A stretch of DNA of 41,442 nt from Gemmatimonadota bacterium (GTDB lineage Bacteria; Gemmatimonadota; Gemmatimonadetes; Longimicrobiales; Longimicrobiaceae), in NCBI GenBank assembly GCA_028287185.1, contig JAQBQD010000210.1, positions 1 to 41,442 on the forward strand. Reading direction: 5' to 3'. A program made the position numbers and the translations under genes. Shown here in pieces: positions 1-7,187 of the stretch. The number at the start of each line of letters is the position of its first letter. Within the stretch, counting starts at the first letter, position 1. Under the pieces are notes generated by a model. It saw only the letters and a program-made list of their open reading frames with translations, made no database searches and was not told the DNA's origin.

Positions 1-1364
1 TCCGACGGGCCGGACGAGGACGGCGCGCCCGAGGAGGTGTGGCGTCGCCCGTCGCCGGTGGGCGAGGGGCGGCTCGGCGCCGCCGGGCGCCCGCCGGAGC
101 GGGACTGCCCGCCGCCGGAGGCGTCCATCTGCGCCTTGCGCTCCAGCTTGGCCTTGGCGCGGGCGCGCTCCTCCGACTTGCGCGCGCGGATGGCCGCGAT
201 GCGCTCGGCCAGGGGCACCTCGAAGCGCTGGGCCGGACGCGCCTTGTAGTCGAAGCCCGGCACCGTCGCGCGGGGCAGCGGCTTGCCCACGGCGCGCTCG
301 ATGGCGCGCAGGTCCTGCTCCTCCTCGGGCGAGACGAAGGTGTAGGCGTCGCCCGTGGCCTCGGCGCGCGCGGTGCGGCCCACGCGGTGGATGTAGTCCT
401 CGGGCACGTGGGGCACGTCGAAGTTCACCACGTGCTCCAGGGCCTCCACGTCGATGCCGCGGGCCACGATGTCGGTGGCCACCAGCGCGCGGAACTTGCC
501 GGCCTTGAAGCCCGCCAGCGCCTCGGTGCGCTGCGCCTGGCTGCGGTTGCCGTGGATGCGCGCGTTGGGGATCCCGTTCTGGTCCAGGAAGTCGGCCAGC
601 CGGTTGGAGCGGTGCTTGGTGCGCGTGAAGACGATCACGTTGCCGATCTCGTCGCGCTTCAGCAGCTCCAGGAAGAGGTGCGCCTTCAGCTCCTCGGACA
701 CCGGGAACACCTTCTGCTCGATGCCGCTGGCGGGGGTGCTCTTGCGCTCCAGGTTCACGCGCGCCGGCTGGCGCAGCATCTCCTCGGACAGCTTGAGGAT
801 GGGCGCCGGCATGGTGGCGCTGAAGAAGAGCGTCTGCCGCTTGGCCGGCAGGTGCTTGAGCACGCGCCGGATGTCGGGCAGGAAACCCATGTCCAGCATG
901 CGGTCCGCCTCGTCCAGCACCAGCACCTCCAGCCCGTCCAGCCGGGCGTAGGGATGCTGGAAGTGGTCCAGCAGGCGGCCCGGGGTGGCCACGATCACGT
1001 CCACGCCGCGCTTGAAGGCGCTTTCCTGCGGGCCCATGCCCACGCCGCCGAACACGGCCGCGCCGGTGATGCCCACGTGCTTCGCCAGCTGCTGCAGGTG
1101 CTCGTGGATCTGCGCCGCCAGCTCGCGCGTGGGAGAAAGCACCAGCACGCGGGTCTTCCCGCGGGGCTTCTCCATCAGGCGGTGCAGGATGGGAAGCAGG
1201 AACGCCGCCGTCTTGCCGCTGCCCGTCATGGCGCAGGCCAGCAGGTCGCGCCCTTCCATGCCGGCGGGGATGGACTGCTCCTGGATGGGGGTGGGCTTGG
1301 TGAAGCCCAGCTCCTCCACGGCCTTGAGAAGACCGGGGTGGAGGCCGAAATCTTGGAACGACAT
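1..1364 (-). CDS. RhlE-like DEAD-box ATP-dependent RNA helicase (3' end outside window)
   Basis: ATP-dependent RNA-unwinding enzyme of the DEAD-box family, acting in ribosome assembly or RNA turnover. The start reads MSFQDFGLHPGLLKAVEELG, close to the RhlE N-terminus. The Q-motif PTPIQ, Walker A TGSGKT, PTRELA, TPGRLLD, DEAD (DEADRMLDMGF), SAT, RGIDVE and HRVGRTAR follow in the expected order. The visible 454 codons cover both RecA-like lobes. They end in a basic, Ser/Gly/Pro-rich tail that leaves the window before a stop. The ATG has no clear Shine-Dalgarno sequence. A promoter-like site and a hairpin with a T-run lie upstream on the same strand, leaving a leader of about 138 nt. The family is certain; the RhlE subgroup is inferred from the N-terminus and tail. 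Confidence 0.95.
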   Translation of the reverse strand, partial: MSFQDFGLHPGLLKAVEELGFTKPTPIQEQSIPAGMEGRDLLACAMTGSGKTAAFLLPILHRLMEKPRGKTRVLVLSPTRELAAQIHEHLQQLAKHVGITGAAVFGGVGMGPQESAFKRGVDVIVATPGRLLDHFQHPYARLDGLEVLVLDEADRMLDMGFLPDIRRVLKHLPAKRQTLFFSATMPAPILKLSEEMLRQPARVNLERKSTPASGIEQKVFPVSEELKAHLFLELLKRDEIGNVIVFTRTKHRSNRLADFLDQNGIPNARIHGNRSQAQRTEALAGFKAGKFRALVATDIVARGIDVEALEHVVNFDVPHVPEDYIHRVGRTARAEATGDAYTFVSPEEEQDLRAIERAVGKPLPRATVPGFDYKARPAQRFEVPLAERIAAIRARKSEERARAKAKLERKAQMDASGGGQSRSGGRPAAPSRPSPTGDGRRHTSSGAPSSSGPS

Positions 1365-1417
1365 GCAGTGTATCCGTCTCGCGCCCGGCCCGTGCGGTCC
1401 GGGGCGCCAATGTCCCG

Positions 1418-1460
1418 ATAAAAGAAAAACATGGCTGGCCCGGGACTTGGGCCGGCCATG
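1418..1460 (-). terminator. Intrinsic terminator or leader attenuator upstream of the helicase
   Basis: Read on the minus strand, a 12-bp stem (CATGGCCGGCCC pairing with GGGCCAGCCATG, one G-T wobble) with a 7-nt loop is followed by TTTTTCTTTT. This is the clearest intrinsic terminator in the window. It could end transcription of the 99-aa gene at 1630-1929. It also lies between a promoter-like site (1509-1537) and the helicase start at 1364, so it could act as an attenuator. Confidence 0.75.
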
Positions 1461-1508
1461 CGTCCTGATGCGCGTGTCGCCGCACGGGGCGGACGCCGCG
1501 GAGCCGAT

Positions 1509-1537
1509 AATTTAGCGGTTCGGCGGCTTTTCGACAA
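1509..1537 (-). promoter_or_regulatory. Sigma70-type promoter candidate upstream of the helicase
   Basis: On the minus strand TTGTCG (1532-1537) is followed after exactly 17 bp by TAAATT (1509-1514), which predicts a transcript start near 1502. It lies 3' of the 99-aa gene and would drive the helicase through the 1418-1460 hairpin. It stands out as a small AT-rich patch in very GC-rich DNA. The call rests on pattern alone. Confidence 0.45.
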
Positions 1538-1629
1538 CCCGGCGGGTTCGATCGACTCCCCGTCCGGCTTCGTCGCCCGCTCCGGACGCACCGTCCGGTT
1601 GGGACCGGAGGTGTCCGGCGGCCGGTGGA

Positions 1630-1929
1630 TCAGTCGTCGCCGAAGGGCGATGGCGCGCGCGGCTTCGCGTCCACCAGCCGCAGCGCGGAGGCCAGGTGCC
1701 GGGCGGCTTCGCGGCCGTCGTCGTCCCGGCGCAGCACGCGCTCGGCGTCCGCCAGCGCGGCGCGGATGCGGGACTTCAGCTCGTCCGCGGCGTCGGCGGC
1801 GGCCACGGCCAGGGAGATGGGCGGAAGCTGGTCGGCCAGGCGGTCGGCACGCAGCGGGCTGTCGCCCACGGCCAGCGCCTCCGTGTGCGCCGCGGAGAGC
1901 TTGCGGTGCAGGTCGTCGGGAAGCGGCAT
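1630..1929 (-). CDS. Hypothetical 99-aa helical protein
   Basis: No family was recognised. The 99 residues are rich in Ala, Arg, Asp and Leu and look almost wholly alpha-helical, with charged repeats around LADAERVLRRDDDGREAA. There is no signal peptide, membrane segment or cysteine, so a small soluble cytoplasmic protein is likely. It starts at ATG (MPLPDDLHRK) and ends in a short Pro/Asp tail. A hairpin with a T-run downstream on the same strand (1418-1460) fits its 3' end. Codon use shows the GC-rich third-position bias of neighbouring genes. Function is unknown. Confidence 0.6.
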   Translation of the reverse strand: MPLPDDLHRKLSAAHTEALAVGDSPLRADRLADQLPPISLAVAAADAADELKSRIRAALADAERVLRRDDDGREAARHLASALRLVDAKPRAPSPFGDD

Positions 1930-2171
1930 CTCAGGTTCGCGTCGGTGCTGCGGTGTCTCGACGGTGGGATCGGTCCGATCGAAGCTGCATGCAAAGCCTT
2001 TCCGTCACCCCTCGTTCGCATCGACGAGCGGTCCGCGATCCGCTGATGTGGCCGGTCCGGCGCCCTCGGTACCGCGCCGTCCATCCGCCCATCCGTCGAT
2101 CCTCTGCCGTTCATCGGACCGGGCCGTCGATCCACCCGTCACGGAAGTTTGTCCGGCGGCGTGGATGCGGA

Positions 2172-2288
2172 TCAGCGGATGGCGAGCTGGTAGCAGAGGA
2201 CGGCGACGATGGTGAGCCAGACCAGCGCGATCGCCAGCCCCGCGAAGCCGGTCATCAGGTTGGAGGGCTCGTCGTGATGGTCGTCCAT
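2172..2288 (-). CDS. Small 38-aa single-pass membrane protein
   Basis: A very short gene encoding a His/Asp-rich head (MDDHHDEPSN) and one hydrophobic helix (about residues 12-35) ending LCYQLAIR. Three independent signals support it: GGAGGT seven bases before the ATG, a strong promoter match (2347-2375), and one clean membrane-spanning segment with an acidic outer end. No family was recognised. It could be an accessory subunit of a membrane complex or a stress-induced membrane peptide. No neighbour has a clear functional link to it. Confidence 0.65.
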   Translation of the reverse strand: MDDHHDEPSNLMTGFAGLAIALVWLTIVAVLCYQLAIR

Positions 2289-2316
2289 CGTCCACCTCCG
2301 GTCGGGGTTCTACGCC

Positions 2317-2335
2317 CCGGGAAACAGCCTCCCGG
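2317..2335 (-). other. Leader hairpin of the small membrane protein gene
   Basis: CCGGGA (minus strand 2335-2330) pairs with TCCCGG (2322-2317) across a 7-nt loop, inside the roughly 50-nt leader between the predicted transcript start (about 2340) and the ATG at 2288. It may only stabilise the message; no regulator is implied. Confidence 0.3.
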
Positions 2336-2346
2336 TCGACACTCCG

Positions 2347-2375
2347 AGTATAGGAGCCCGCCGCCGATGGAGCAA
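2347..2375 (-). promoter_or_regulatory. Sigma70-type promoter of the 38-aa membrane protein
   Basis: TTGCTC (2370-2375, minus strand) and TATACT (2347-2352) are separated by exactly 17 bp. This predicts a start near 2340 and a leader of about 50 nt. The -10 matches the consensus at five of six positions. Confidence 0.6.
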
Positions 2376-2468
2376 CGAATTCGTGCCGGATCGGCATCCT
2401 TGCCGTGGCAACGCGCTCATCTCGGCGGCCGCCACACGTGCGCCCCCGCTCGCCCGCTTCGCGTGCGC

Positions 2469-2729
2469 CTACTCCACGTACGTCTCGTCGGCGTAGCACC
2501 ACACCCAGTCCTCGCCGGGCTCGAACGACTGGACGATGGGGTGGCCCGTGTGGTGGAAGTGCGCGGTGGCGTGCTTGTTGGGCGAGGAGTCGCAGCAGCC
2601 CACGTGGCCGCAGGTGAGGCAGAGGCGCAGGTGCACCCAGCGGCCGCCCATCTTCAGGCAGTCCTCGCACCCGTCGGCGCTCGGAGTCACGTCGTGGATC
2701 TGGTCCGTGTGCGTGCAGGGGGTCGCCAT
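2469..2729 (-). CDS. UBP-type zinc finger domain protein
   Basis: An 86-residue protein made of one zf-UBP domain. Cys and His ligands are in family order: C5 and H7 (PCTHTDQI), C21 and C24 (GCEDCLKMG), C37 and C40 (LCLTCGHVGCC), then a His-rich stretch (KHATAHFHHTGHPIV) and a C-terminal WVWCYADETYV strand. In eukaryotes this fold binds the ubiquitin C-terminus; stand-alone bacterial versions have no settled role. AGGAG precedes the ATG by about nine bases, which supports an independent start. The MBL reading frame further upstream runs into this same frame without a stop, but the intervening stretch is the shadow of the ferredoxin gene, so a natural fusion is unlikely. Confidence 0.9.
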   Translation of the reverse strand: MATPCTHTDQIHDVTPSADGCEDCLKMGGRWVHLRLCLTCGHVGCCDSSPNKHATAHFHHTGHPIVQSFEPGEDWVWCYADETYVE

Positions 2730-2793
2730 GTGGAAAGCTCCTGCCGGGGAGAGGGTGGCGCCCAGCCCATGGATGCGGGCGGGCGTGGAAGGT

Positions 2794-3216
2794 TCAGCCC
2801 GTGAAGCCGATGCGGGCGTGCGCACCGTCGCAGAATGGGCGGTTGGAGGACTGCCCGCAGCGGCACAGCGCCATGCGCCGCCCCCGCGCGAACACGCCGC
2901 CGTCCTCGTCCACCACCGCCACGTCGCCGCGCACGTACAGCGCGCCGTCCGCGGAGACGGTGATGATGGCCTCCGGCTCCGGCGCCTCTGCGGCGCCGCC
3001 GTCCAGCCGCGTGTACTGCAGCGCGCCCGTCGGGCACCGCGCGACGACCTGCGCGACGGCGTCCGGGTCGCCCATCTCCGGCCGGATCCACGGACGCGCC
3101 GCCGGATCGAACACCCGCGGCAGCCCGTGCACGCAGCGCTCGGCATGGATGCACAGCCGGGCGTCGAAGGTGACGGCGATGCCGTCCGACCGATACTCGC
3201 GCACCTTGCGCCCCAT
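2794..3216 (-). CDS. Divergent 4Fe-4S ferredoxin (Fer4_19) fused to a CDGSH iron-sulfur domain
   Basis: A 140-residue electron-transfer or iron-sulfur protein with two cluster-binding parts. Residues 1-75 match the divergent mono-cluster ferredoxin family, with C22 and C28 (LCIHAERCVHGLPRVF) and C61 (ARCPTGAL). Residues 85-140 hold a CDGSH site, C118-x-C120 followed by RPFC129-D130-G-x-H133, the three-Cys one-His pattern of mitoNEET-like 2Fe-2S proteins. Both families are redox active and soluble in bacteria. The ATG lies inside a stretch where all three minus-strand frames are open, and the N-terminal MGRKVREYRSDGI fits the family's usual start. The gene lies between the MBL hydrolase and the UBP zinc-finger gene on the same strand. 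Confidence 0.92.
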   Translation of the reverse strand: MGRKVREYRSDGIAVTFDARLCIHAERCVHGLPRVFDPAARPWIRPEMGDPDAVAQVVARCPTGALQYTRLDGGAAEAPEPEAIITVSADGALYVRGDVAVVDEDGGVFARGRRMALCRCGQSSNRPFCDGAHARIGFTG

Positions 3217-3449
3217 CGCACGCCGCTCCGGCAAAGGCCGCGGGGAAAGGCTCCCCGTCCTCCTCCCAATGTGATGCGCGCCGCCGCGTCGCACAACGCT
3301 GGGATTCGGCCGTAGCCGACGGGCGCGGACCGCATCCAACCGGCGTCCGAGTTCCGCGGATTCGCTGATCGGCCGAGCGCCCCGCCGTCCGTCCTCCGAA
3401 CAGGCGGTGATTCCCGGACACGTGGATCGACGCAAACCGCTCGGGGCAT

Positions 3450-4496
3450 GGGCGGGACGATGCGCGTCTCGCCGTGGGCCGCGATCCACAGGTCGCCCGG
3501 CGGAAGGCCGGCGGCCTGCCAGGCGGCGCGCATGCGGACGGGCGGCTCCAGGGGATCTTCGTCCGTCAGCCGGAAGGTGCCCCAGTGCATGGCGCCGAGC
3601 ACGCCGCGCCCACCGAGGTCGAGGTAGGCCTGCGTGGCTTCCTCGGGATTCATGTGCGCCGGCTTCATGAACCAGCGCGGCTCGTAGGCGCCGATGGGCA
3701 TCAGCACGGCGTCGAACGGCCCCGCGCGGCGGCCGATCTCCGCGTATCCCGGGAAGTATCCGCCGTCGGCGCCGTAGTAGACGCCGCGTCCGCCGGCGGT
3801 GCGCAGCGCGAACGAGGCCCACAGCCGCGTGTTGGTGCCGCCCAGCGAGCGCCGCGTCCAGTGCTGCGCGGGCAGGCACACCACGCGCGTGGTCCGGCCG
3901 TCGGCCTCGATCTCCGCCTCGTCCCACCAGTCCATCTCCGTCACGCTCTCCACGCCGCGCTTCCGCAGCCACGCGGCGTGCCCCAGCGGCGCGAACCAGC
4001 GCAGCGCCCGCCCGAAGCGCGCGTTCAGCCGGCGCACCGTGGGCTCGTCCAGGTGGTCGTAGTGGTCATGCGACAGCAGGACGGCGTCGATGGGCGGCAG
4101 GCCGTCGAACGCGATGCCCGGCCGCACGAAGCGCGCGGGCCCCACCCACTGCACGGGCGAGGCGCGCTGGCTCCAGACGGGGTCGGTCAGCACGTTCAGC
4201 CCGCCGGCCTGGATGAGGAACGTCGAGTGCCCCACCCACGTGAGCCGTAGCTCGCCTTCCGCAGCCCTCGGCCGCGCGACGTCCGCCGTCGCGACGGGAA
4301 AATGCCCGCGGGGCGGATTCCGCGGATTCGGATGCCGCCGGCGGTTCCAGCTCCACCGCAGCAGGTCGGCGAACCCGCGCCGCTGCTCGGCCTCCGTCAG
4401 CCAGGGATTGGTGAAGCGCCCGTCCGGCAGGTGATGCGCCGCTGGTGTGCGCTCGGCGTTGGACGATGGGGAGTCCGACCGGGTGCTGCGGTCCAT
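3450..4496 (-). CDS. MBL-fold metallo-hydrolase (UlaG/RomA/NAPE-PLD-like), no stop codon of its own
   Basis: Metal-dependent hydrolase of the beta-lactamase fold. Metal ligands are seen in SHDHYDHLDEPT, with further family motifs TWVGHSTFLIQAGGLNVLTDPVWS, YYGADGGYFPGYAEIG, GAYEPRWFMKPAHMNPEEA and GAMHWGTFRLTDEDPLEPP. This layout is that of RomA and N-acyl-phosphatidylethanolamine phospholipase D-like enzymes. The start chosen is MDRSTRSDSPSSNAE, since upstream residues look non-coding. Family homology ends near HGETRIV (about 3456), and the end given is that point, not a stop. The frame stays open to 2469 through the ferredoxin gene (out of frame) and the UBP gene (in frame). No stop exists in any minus-strand frame for several hundred bases here. 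The natural 3' end is uncertain. Confidence 0.85.
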
Positions 4497-4911
4497 GGAT
4501 TTCCGGTGATCTCGTGGCGATCTGCGAACATCCGCCGTCGCGGTCCTGCCGACCGGATGCGAGGTCCGAGCCGCCGCTCGCCGGTCGGCGGTTCTACCCC
4601 CGCGTGCAGCTCTCCGATTCACCGCGGCGCCCGTCCGGCCCCACATCGGCCGCGGCTCCGAACCTGACGATCCTGACCCGCGAAAACGCTGAATCTGCCA
4701 CGTGTTTCGTAGCAGTGGCGGAGCGCACCGGGTGAGTCTTGCCGCGCGTGCGTACGCGCCGTACACTTCCGACGCCGCCATCCATCATCCACGTTCCGGA
4801 GCCTCCGTTTTCCCCTTCGGGCAAGCGCGGAGACGAGCGTGGTGAAGCCCTGATCGAGCGCGGCGGGAGCCTTCGGCGAGCGGACGCGGACGCAAGGGAG
4901 AGGCGGCGGGA
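4497..4911. other. Divergent intergenic region with one promoter
   Basis: Separates the minus-strand MBL gene from the plus-strand TPR-like gene. A plus-strand promoter match is seen at 4739-4767. No convincing short gene, repeat or RNA was found; open frames here are shadows. Confidence 0.5.
4739..4767 (+). promoter_or_regulatory. Sigma70-type promoter of the TPR-like gene
   Basis: TTGCCG (4739-4744), a 17-bp spacer and TACACT (4762-4767) predict a start near 4774 and a leader of roughly 138 nt before the ATG at 4912. Confidence 0.5.
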
Positions 4912-5664
4912 ATGCTGAACTGGTTCCGATGCATCGTGGGACTGCCGGACGAGGCCCGGAGGTTCGAGGACCAGCTCCAGCGGCTGGAGGAGGACGCGGA
5001 GCGGGCGGACGGGTGGATGGAACGCGCGCAGGTGTTCAACCGCGCCGGCGACCTGTGCGCGCGCCTGCCCGCCGAGCGCGACCTGGCGCTGGGGTACTAC
5101 GGGCGCTGCATCGACGCCTACCTGGAGGCGGGCTCGTTCGAGTCGGCGGCGGCCATGTGCCGCAAGCTTCTGCGCTTCGCGCCGCAGGTGGTGCGGGCGC
5201 ACTGCACGCTGGCGTTCCTGTCGGTGCGCGACCGGCGCATCGGCGATGCGGAGCGGGCCATCGCCGACTACGTGGCCGCCACGCGGAAGACGCGCACCGA
5301 ACGCTTCGCCATCCCGCGACTGCGCATGATGGCCGAGGCCACGGACGATGCCGACGTGCGGCGCCTGGTGGGCGGCTTCCTGCTGGAGCTGCGCGACTTC
5401 GAGGGTGGCGAGCGCGTGCTGGCCTCGGTGGCGGGCGGCGCAGCGCCCGCGCCCCTGGCCGCCGCCGCCGAGCAGGAGCGGTGGAACCGCCTGCTGCGCG
5501 CCGCCGTGATGGACCCGCAGGAGCTGTGGGAGCGCACCTGGATCAACCTGAACACCTTCCGCCCCGAGCTGCCGGGCGTGGCGGACCTGCACCGCGTGCT
5601 GGCGCCGGAGCCCACCCGCGCCCGCGCCGTCGGCGATTCGGCCGCGGTGGCGGACGCGTGGTGA
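4912..5664 (+). CDS. TPR-like helical-repeat protein, function unknown
   Basis: A 250-residue soluble protein of paired helices. Residues about 35-125 read like tetratricopeptide repeats: WMERAQVFNRAGDLCARL, RDLALGYYGRCIDAYLEAGSFESAAAMCRKLLRFAP and VVRAHCTLAFLSVRDRRIGDAERAIADYVAATRK. Such repeats usually act as protein-binding scaffolds. The rest is helical and ends in an Ala-rich tail. There is no signal peptide or enzymatic motif. A purine-rich AAGGGAGAGG tract precedes the ATG and a promoter match lies upstream. It stands alone between divergent and convergent neighbours, so context gives no function. Confidence 0.8.
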   Translation: MLNWFRCIVGLPDEARRFEDQLQRLEEDAERADGWMERAQVFNRAGDLCARLPAERDLALGYYGRCIDAYLEAGSFESAAAMCRKLLRFAPQVVRAHCTLAFLSVRDRRIGDAERAIADYVAATRKTRTERFAIPRLRMMAEATDDADVRRLVGGFLLELRDFEGGERVLASVAGGAAPAPLAAAAEQERWNRLLRAAVMDPQELWERTWINLNTFRPELPGVADLHRVLAPEPTRARAVGDSAAVADAW

Positions 5665-6039
5665 CCTCCGCGGCCCGCGCAGTGCAGCGTACGCTGTAGC
5701 GCGCGCGGCGTGAGGGTTGCGGGAACGGATGGACGCTCGGTGGCATGCCGGGAAGCCGCTGTTCGACGCTCGCGAAGCGGGACGCGGGGAGGACCTGCGG
5801 CTGGGGTGGATGCACAACGAATAGCGGTGGATGCGGGCGGTGGACACGGGATGCCCGGCCCGGCGACGGGTCGGGAGTGTGGGGCGGGGAGGGGTGGAGC
5901 AAGAAAGGGTGGCGGCGCAGACCATCGCGTCGTCACCCTCTTGCGTTCGGTGGATCGGTGGATCGGTGGATCGGTGGATCGGTGGATCGGTGGATCGGTG
6001 GGAACGGAGGTGTGCGTAACGGCGGGCGGAGGCGGGGGC
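5665..6039. other. Convergent intergenic region with an 8-bp tandem repeat
   Basis: Lies between the 3' ends of the TPR-like gene (plus) and the DCC oxidoreductase gene (minus). It holds a 12-bp palindrome (CAGCGTACGCTG, 5685-5696) just after the first stop and six copies of an 8-bp repeat near the other end. No gene is supported. Confidence 0.5.
5952..5999. repeat. 8-bp tandem repeat, six perfect copies of GGATCGGT
   Basis: Six uninterrupted identical copies of GGATCGGT, flanked by partial units (TTCGGT before, GGGAACGG after). It lies about 40 bp past the stop of the minus-strand DCC gene, in a convergent intergenic region. The unit length is not a multiple of three, so expansion would be tolerated only outside genes. 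Confidence 0.95.
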
Positions 6040-6498
6040 CTACTCCTCGTCGCCGAAGTCCACCTTCAGCGGCCGCGAGGCGCAGTGCTCGCCGCAGCCG
6101 AACTTGTAGCGGTTGCGCGCGAACCAGCGGTAGAAGCGGTCGATGAGCCTGCCCACGAGCGGCACGCGGAACGCCCAGCCGAACACGCAGCCCGCGGGCA
6201 GGACCCTCAGGAGCTGCTCGATGGCGCCCGCGCCCTGCCACGTGCGCCCGCCCGGTCCCACGAGCTGCATGGCCCTGGCGTACTCCTCGGACGGGATCCA
6301 CGGGAAGCGCGACAGCACGGAGGTGTTCTGGAAGGGCACCATCTCCAGCTCCCCTCGCGTGTCCCACCGCCGCAGCACGGACACGATGCGGTTGCACACC
6401 TTGCACTGGCCGTCGTATACCACCGTCCACGGGCGCCCGGCGCCGGCGGCCTGGGCCTCCTGCCCGCCGAAGACGAAACGGACGACGGGGAAGCTCAC
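6040..6498 (-). CDS. DCC-family thiol-disulfide oxidoreductase (DUF393)
   Basis: A 152-residue protein with the DUF393 signature VVYDGQCKVCNRIVSVLRRW, where C32-x-x-C35 follows a conserved Asp, as in thioredoxin-like proteins. Downstream family features are FQNTSVLSRFPWIPSEEYARAMQLV and GAIEQLLRVLP, then a conserved Phe/Tyr/Trp-rich C-terminus (RFYRWFARNRYKFG) and two more Cys (CGEHC). The start is GTG inside the GTGA overlap with the OsmC stop, so the two are translationally coupled. Pairing with an OsmC-type protein points to thiol or peroxide stress handling. The substrate is unknown. Confidence 0.9.
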   Translation of the reverse strand: MSFPVVRFVFGGQEAQAAGAGRPWTVVYDGQCKVCNRIVSVLRRWDTRGELEMVPFQNTSVLSRFPWIPSEEYARAMQLVGPGGRTWQGAGAIEQLLRVLPAGCVFGWAFRVPLVGRLIDRFYRWFARNRYKFGCGEHCASRPLKVDFGDEE

Positions 6499-6869
6499 GA
6501 GGCCTTCATGCCGGTGGTGATCTCCGGGGGCATCTGCAGCGTCTTCTTCACGGCGCAGAGCCCCGCGGCACGGCCGGCGGCGGCGCGGCGCGCCTCGGGC
6601 AGCGAGGGCCAGTCGATGGCGACGTCCATGCGCCCCACGCGGTGCGGGTCCTCCACGAACGCCCATCCCACCTCCACCGCCAGGTCGTCGGCGGGCAGGC
6701 TGGCGTTGCTGGCCCACGAGTGCAGCACGGAGAAGGTGCACGTCGCCAGGCCGCTCGCCACCATGTGGAACGGCGAGTAGCTCATCTCCGCCGACTCCGC
6801 CTCCACCGTCAGCGGCCCCGCGCCGCCCTCGATGCGCAGGCGCTCGCCGGAAAGCAGGGTGATCTTCAA
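6495..6869 (-). CDS. OsmC family protein
   Basis: A 124-residue OsmC/Ohr-superfamily protein; the family reduces organic hydroperoxides with a pair of cysteines. The motif MSYSPFHMVASGLATCTFSVLHSWASNA supplies the conserved helix and the first catalytic Cys. The second lies in GRAAGLCAVKKTLQMPPEITTGMKAS. TTG is chosen as start (MKITLLSGERLRIEGG) because GGGAG lies seven bases upstream and the product length fits the family; upstream codons look non-coding. It leads a two-gene operon with the DCC oxidoreductase. A TATGAT -10 element and a perfect inverted repeat across the -35 zone lie upstream. Confidence 0.88.
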   Translation of the reverse strand: MKITLLSGERLRIEGGAGPLTVEAESAEMSYSPFHMVASGLATCTFSVLHSWASNASLPADDLAVEVGWAFVEDPHRVGRMDVAIDWPSLPEARRAAAGRAAGLCAVKKTLQMPPEITTGMKAS

Positions 6870-6959
6870 CGCGCACTCCCGGTTGCAATGGATCTCCCGC
6901 CTCGGCGCGGCGGGCTGCCAGCGTGCCGGCACCGGAACCCGCCTCTCGACCCGCCCGGC

Positions 6960-6996
6960 ATCATATTGCGCGGCGGGAGCGGACTTGGAAAGTCCG
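6960..6996 (-). promoter_or_regulatory. OsmC-DCC operon promoter with operator-like inverted repeat
   Basis: On the minus strand TATGAT (6960-6965) lies about 90 bases before the TTG start. The expected -35 position falls inside CGGACTTggaAAGTCCG (6980-6996), a perfect 7+7 bp inverted repeat with a 3-base centre. No good -35 hexamer is visible. That placement fits an activator- or repressor-controlled promoter, for instance a MarR/OhrR-like regulator, which is inference. Confidence 0.45.
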
Positions 6997-7061
6997 CCTT
7001 TGCACCTTGGACGCGCCGCTCCGTTCTCACCCACCGCGCCTGCACTGGCTGCGCTGGGCTC

Positions 7062-7116
7062 GTGACGGGCGGCTGAAGCCGCGGCGACAACTGCACAAAG
7101 CCTCCCTGCGGAGGCT
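7062..7116. repeat. REP-like dispersed element, copy 1
   Basis: Two adjoining hairpins, GCGGCT-GA-AGCCGC (7069-7082) and AGCCTCC-CTGC-GGAGGCT (7099-7116), joined by a linker ending in CACAAAG. Read on the minus strand the second hairpin is followed by TTTG, so it may serve as terminator of the DUF2892 gene. Related sequence occurs at 14482-14535 and 20271-20299. Confidence 0.55.
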
Positions 7117-7187
7117 GCTCCTCGCGGCCGGACGCTCCCGGCGAAAGGCCAGGGCATGAGACCCGCTCGCGCGGATGCAGCAGGCCG

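Larger units (their letters stand above)
6870..7187. other. Intergenic region with promoter, inverted repeat and REP-like element
   Basis: Between two minus-strand genes. From right to left it holds a two-hairpin repetitive element (7062-7116) that may end the DUF2892 transcript, a perfect 7-bp inverted repeat (6980-6996) and a -10 element for the OsmC operon (6960-6965). No gene is supported. Confidence 0.6.

Noticed and set aside
1362..1373. TACACT two bases before the helicase ATG as a -10 for a leaderless message
   Set aside because: The spacing is too short for transcription to start at or before the ATG, and no -35 is visible.
39..1421. A 460-codon plus-strand open frame opposite the helicase gene
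   Set aside because: The minus strand encodes every DEAD-box motif in order, so this is a shadow.
5685..5696. 12-bp palindrome CAGCGTACGCTG after the TPR-like gene
   Set aside because: It has no loop and no T-run, so it is not a convincing terminator, and no second copy was seen for an operator.
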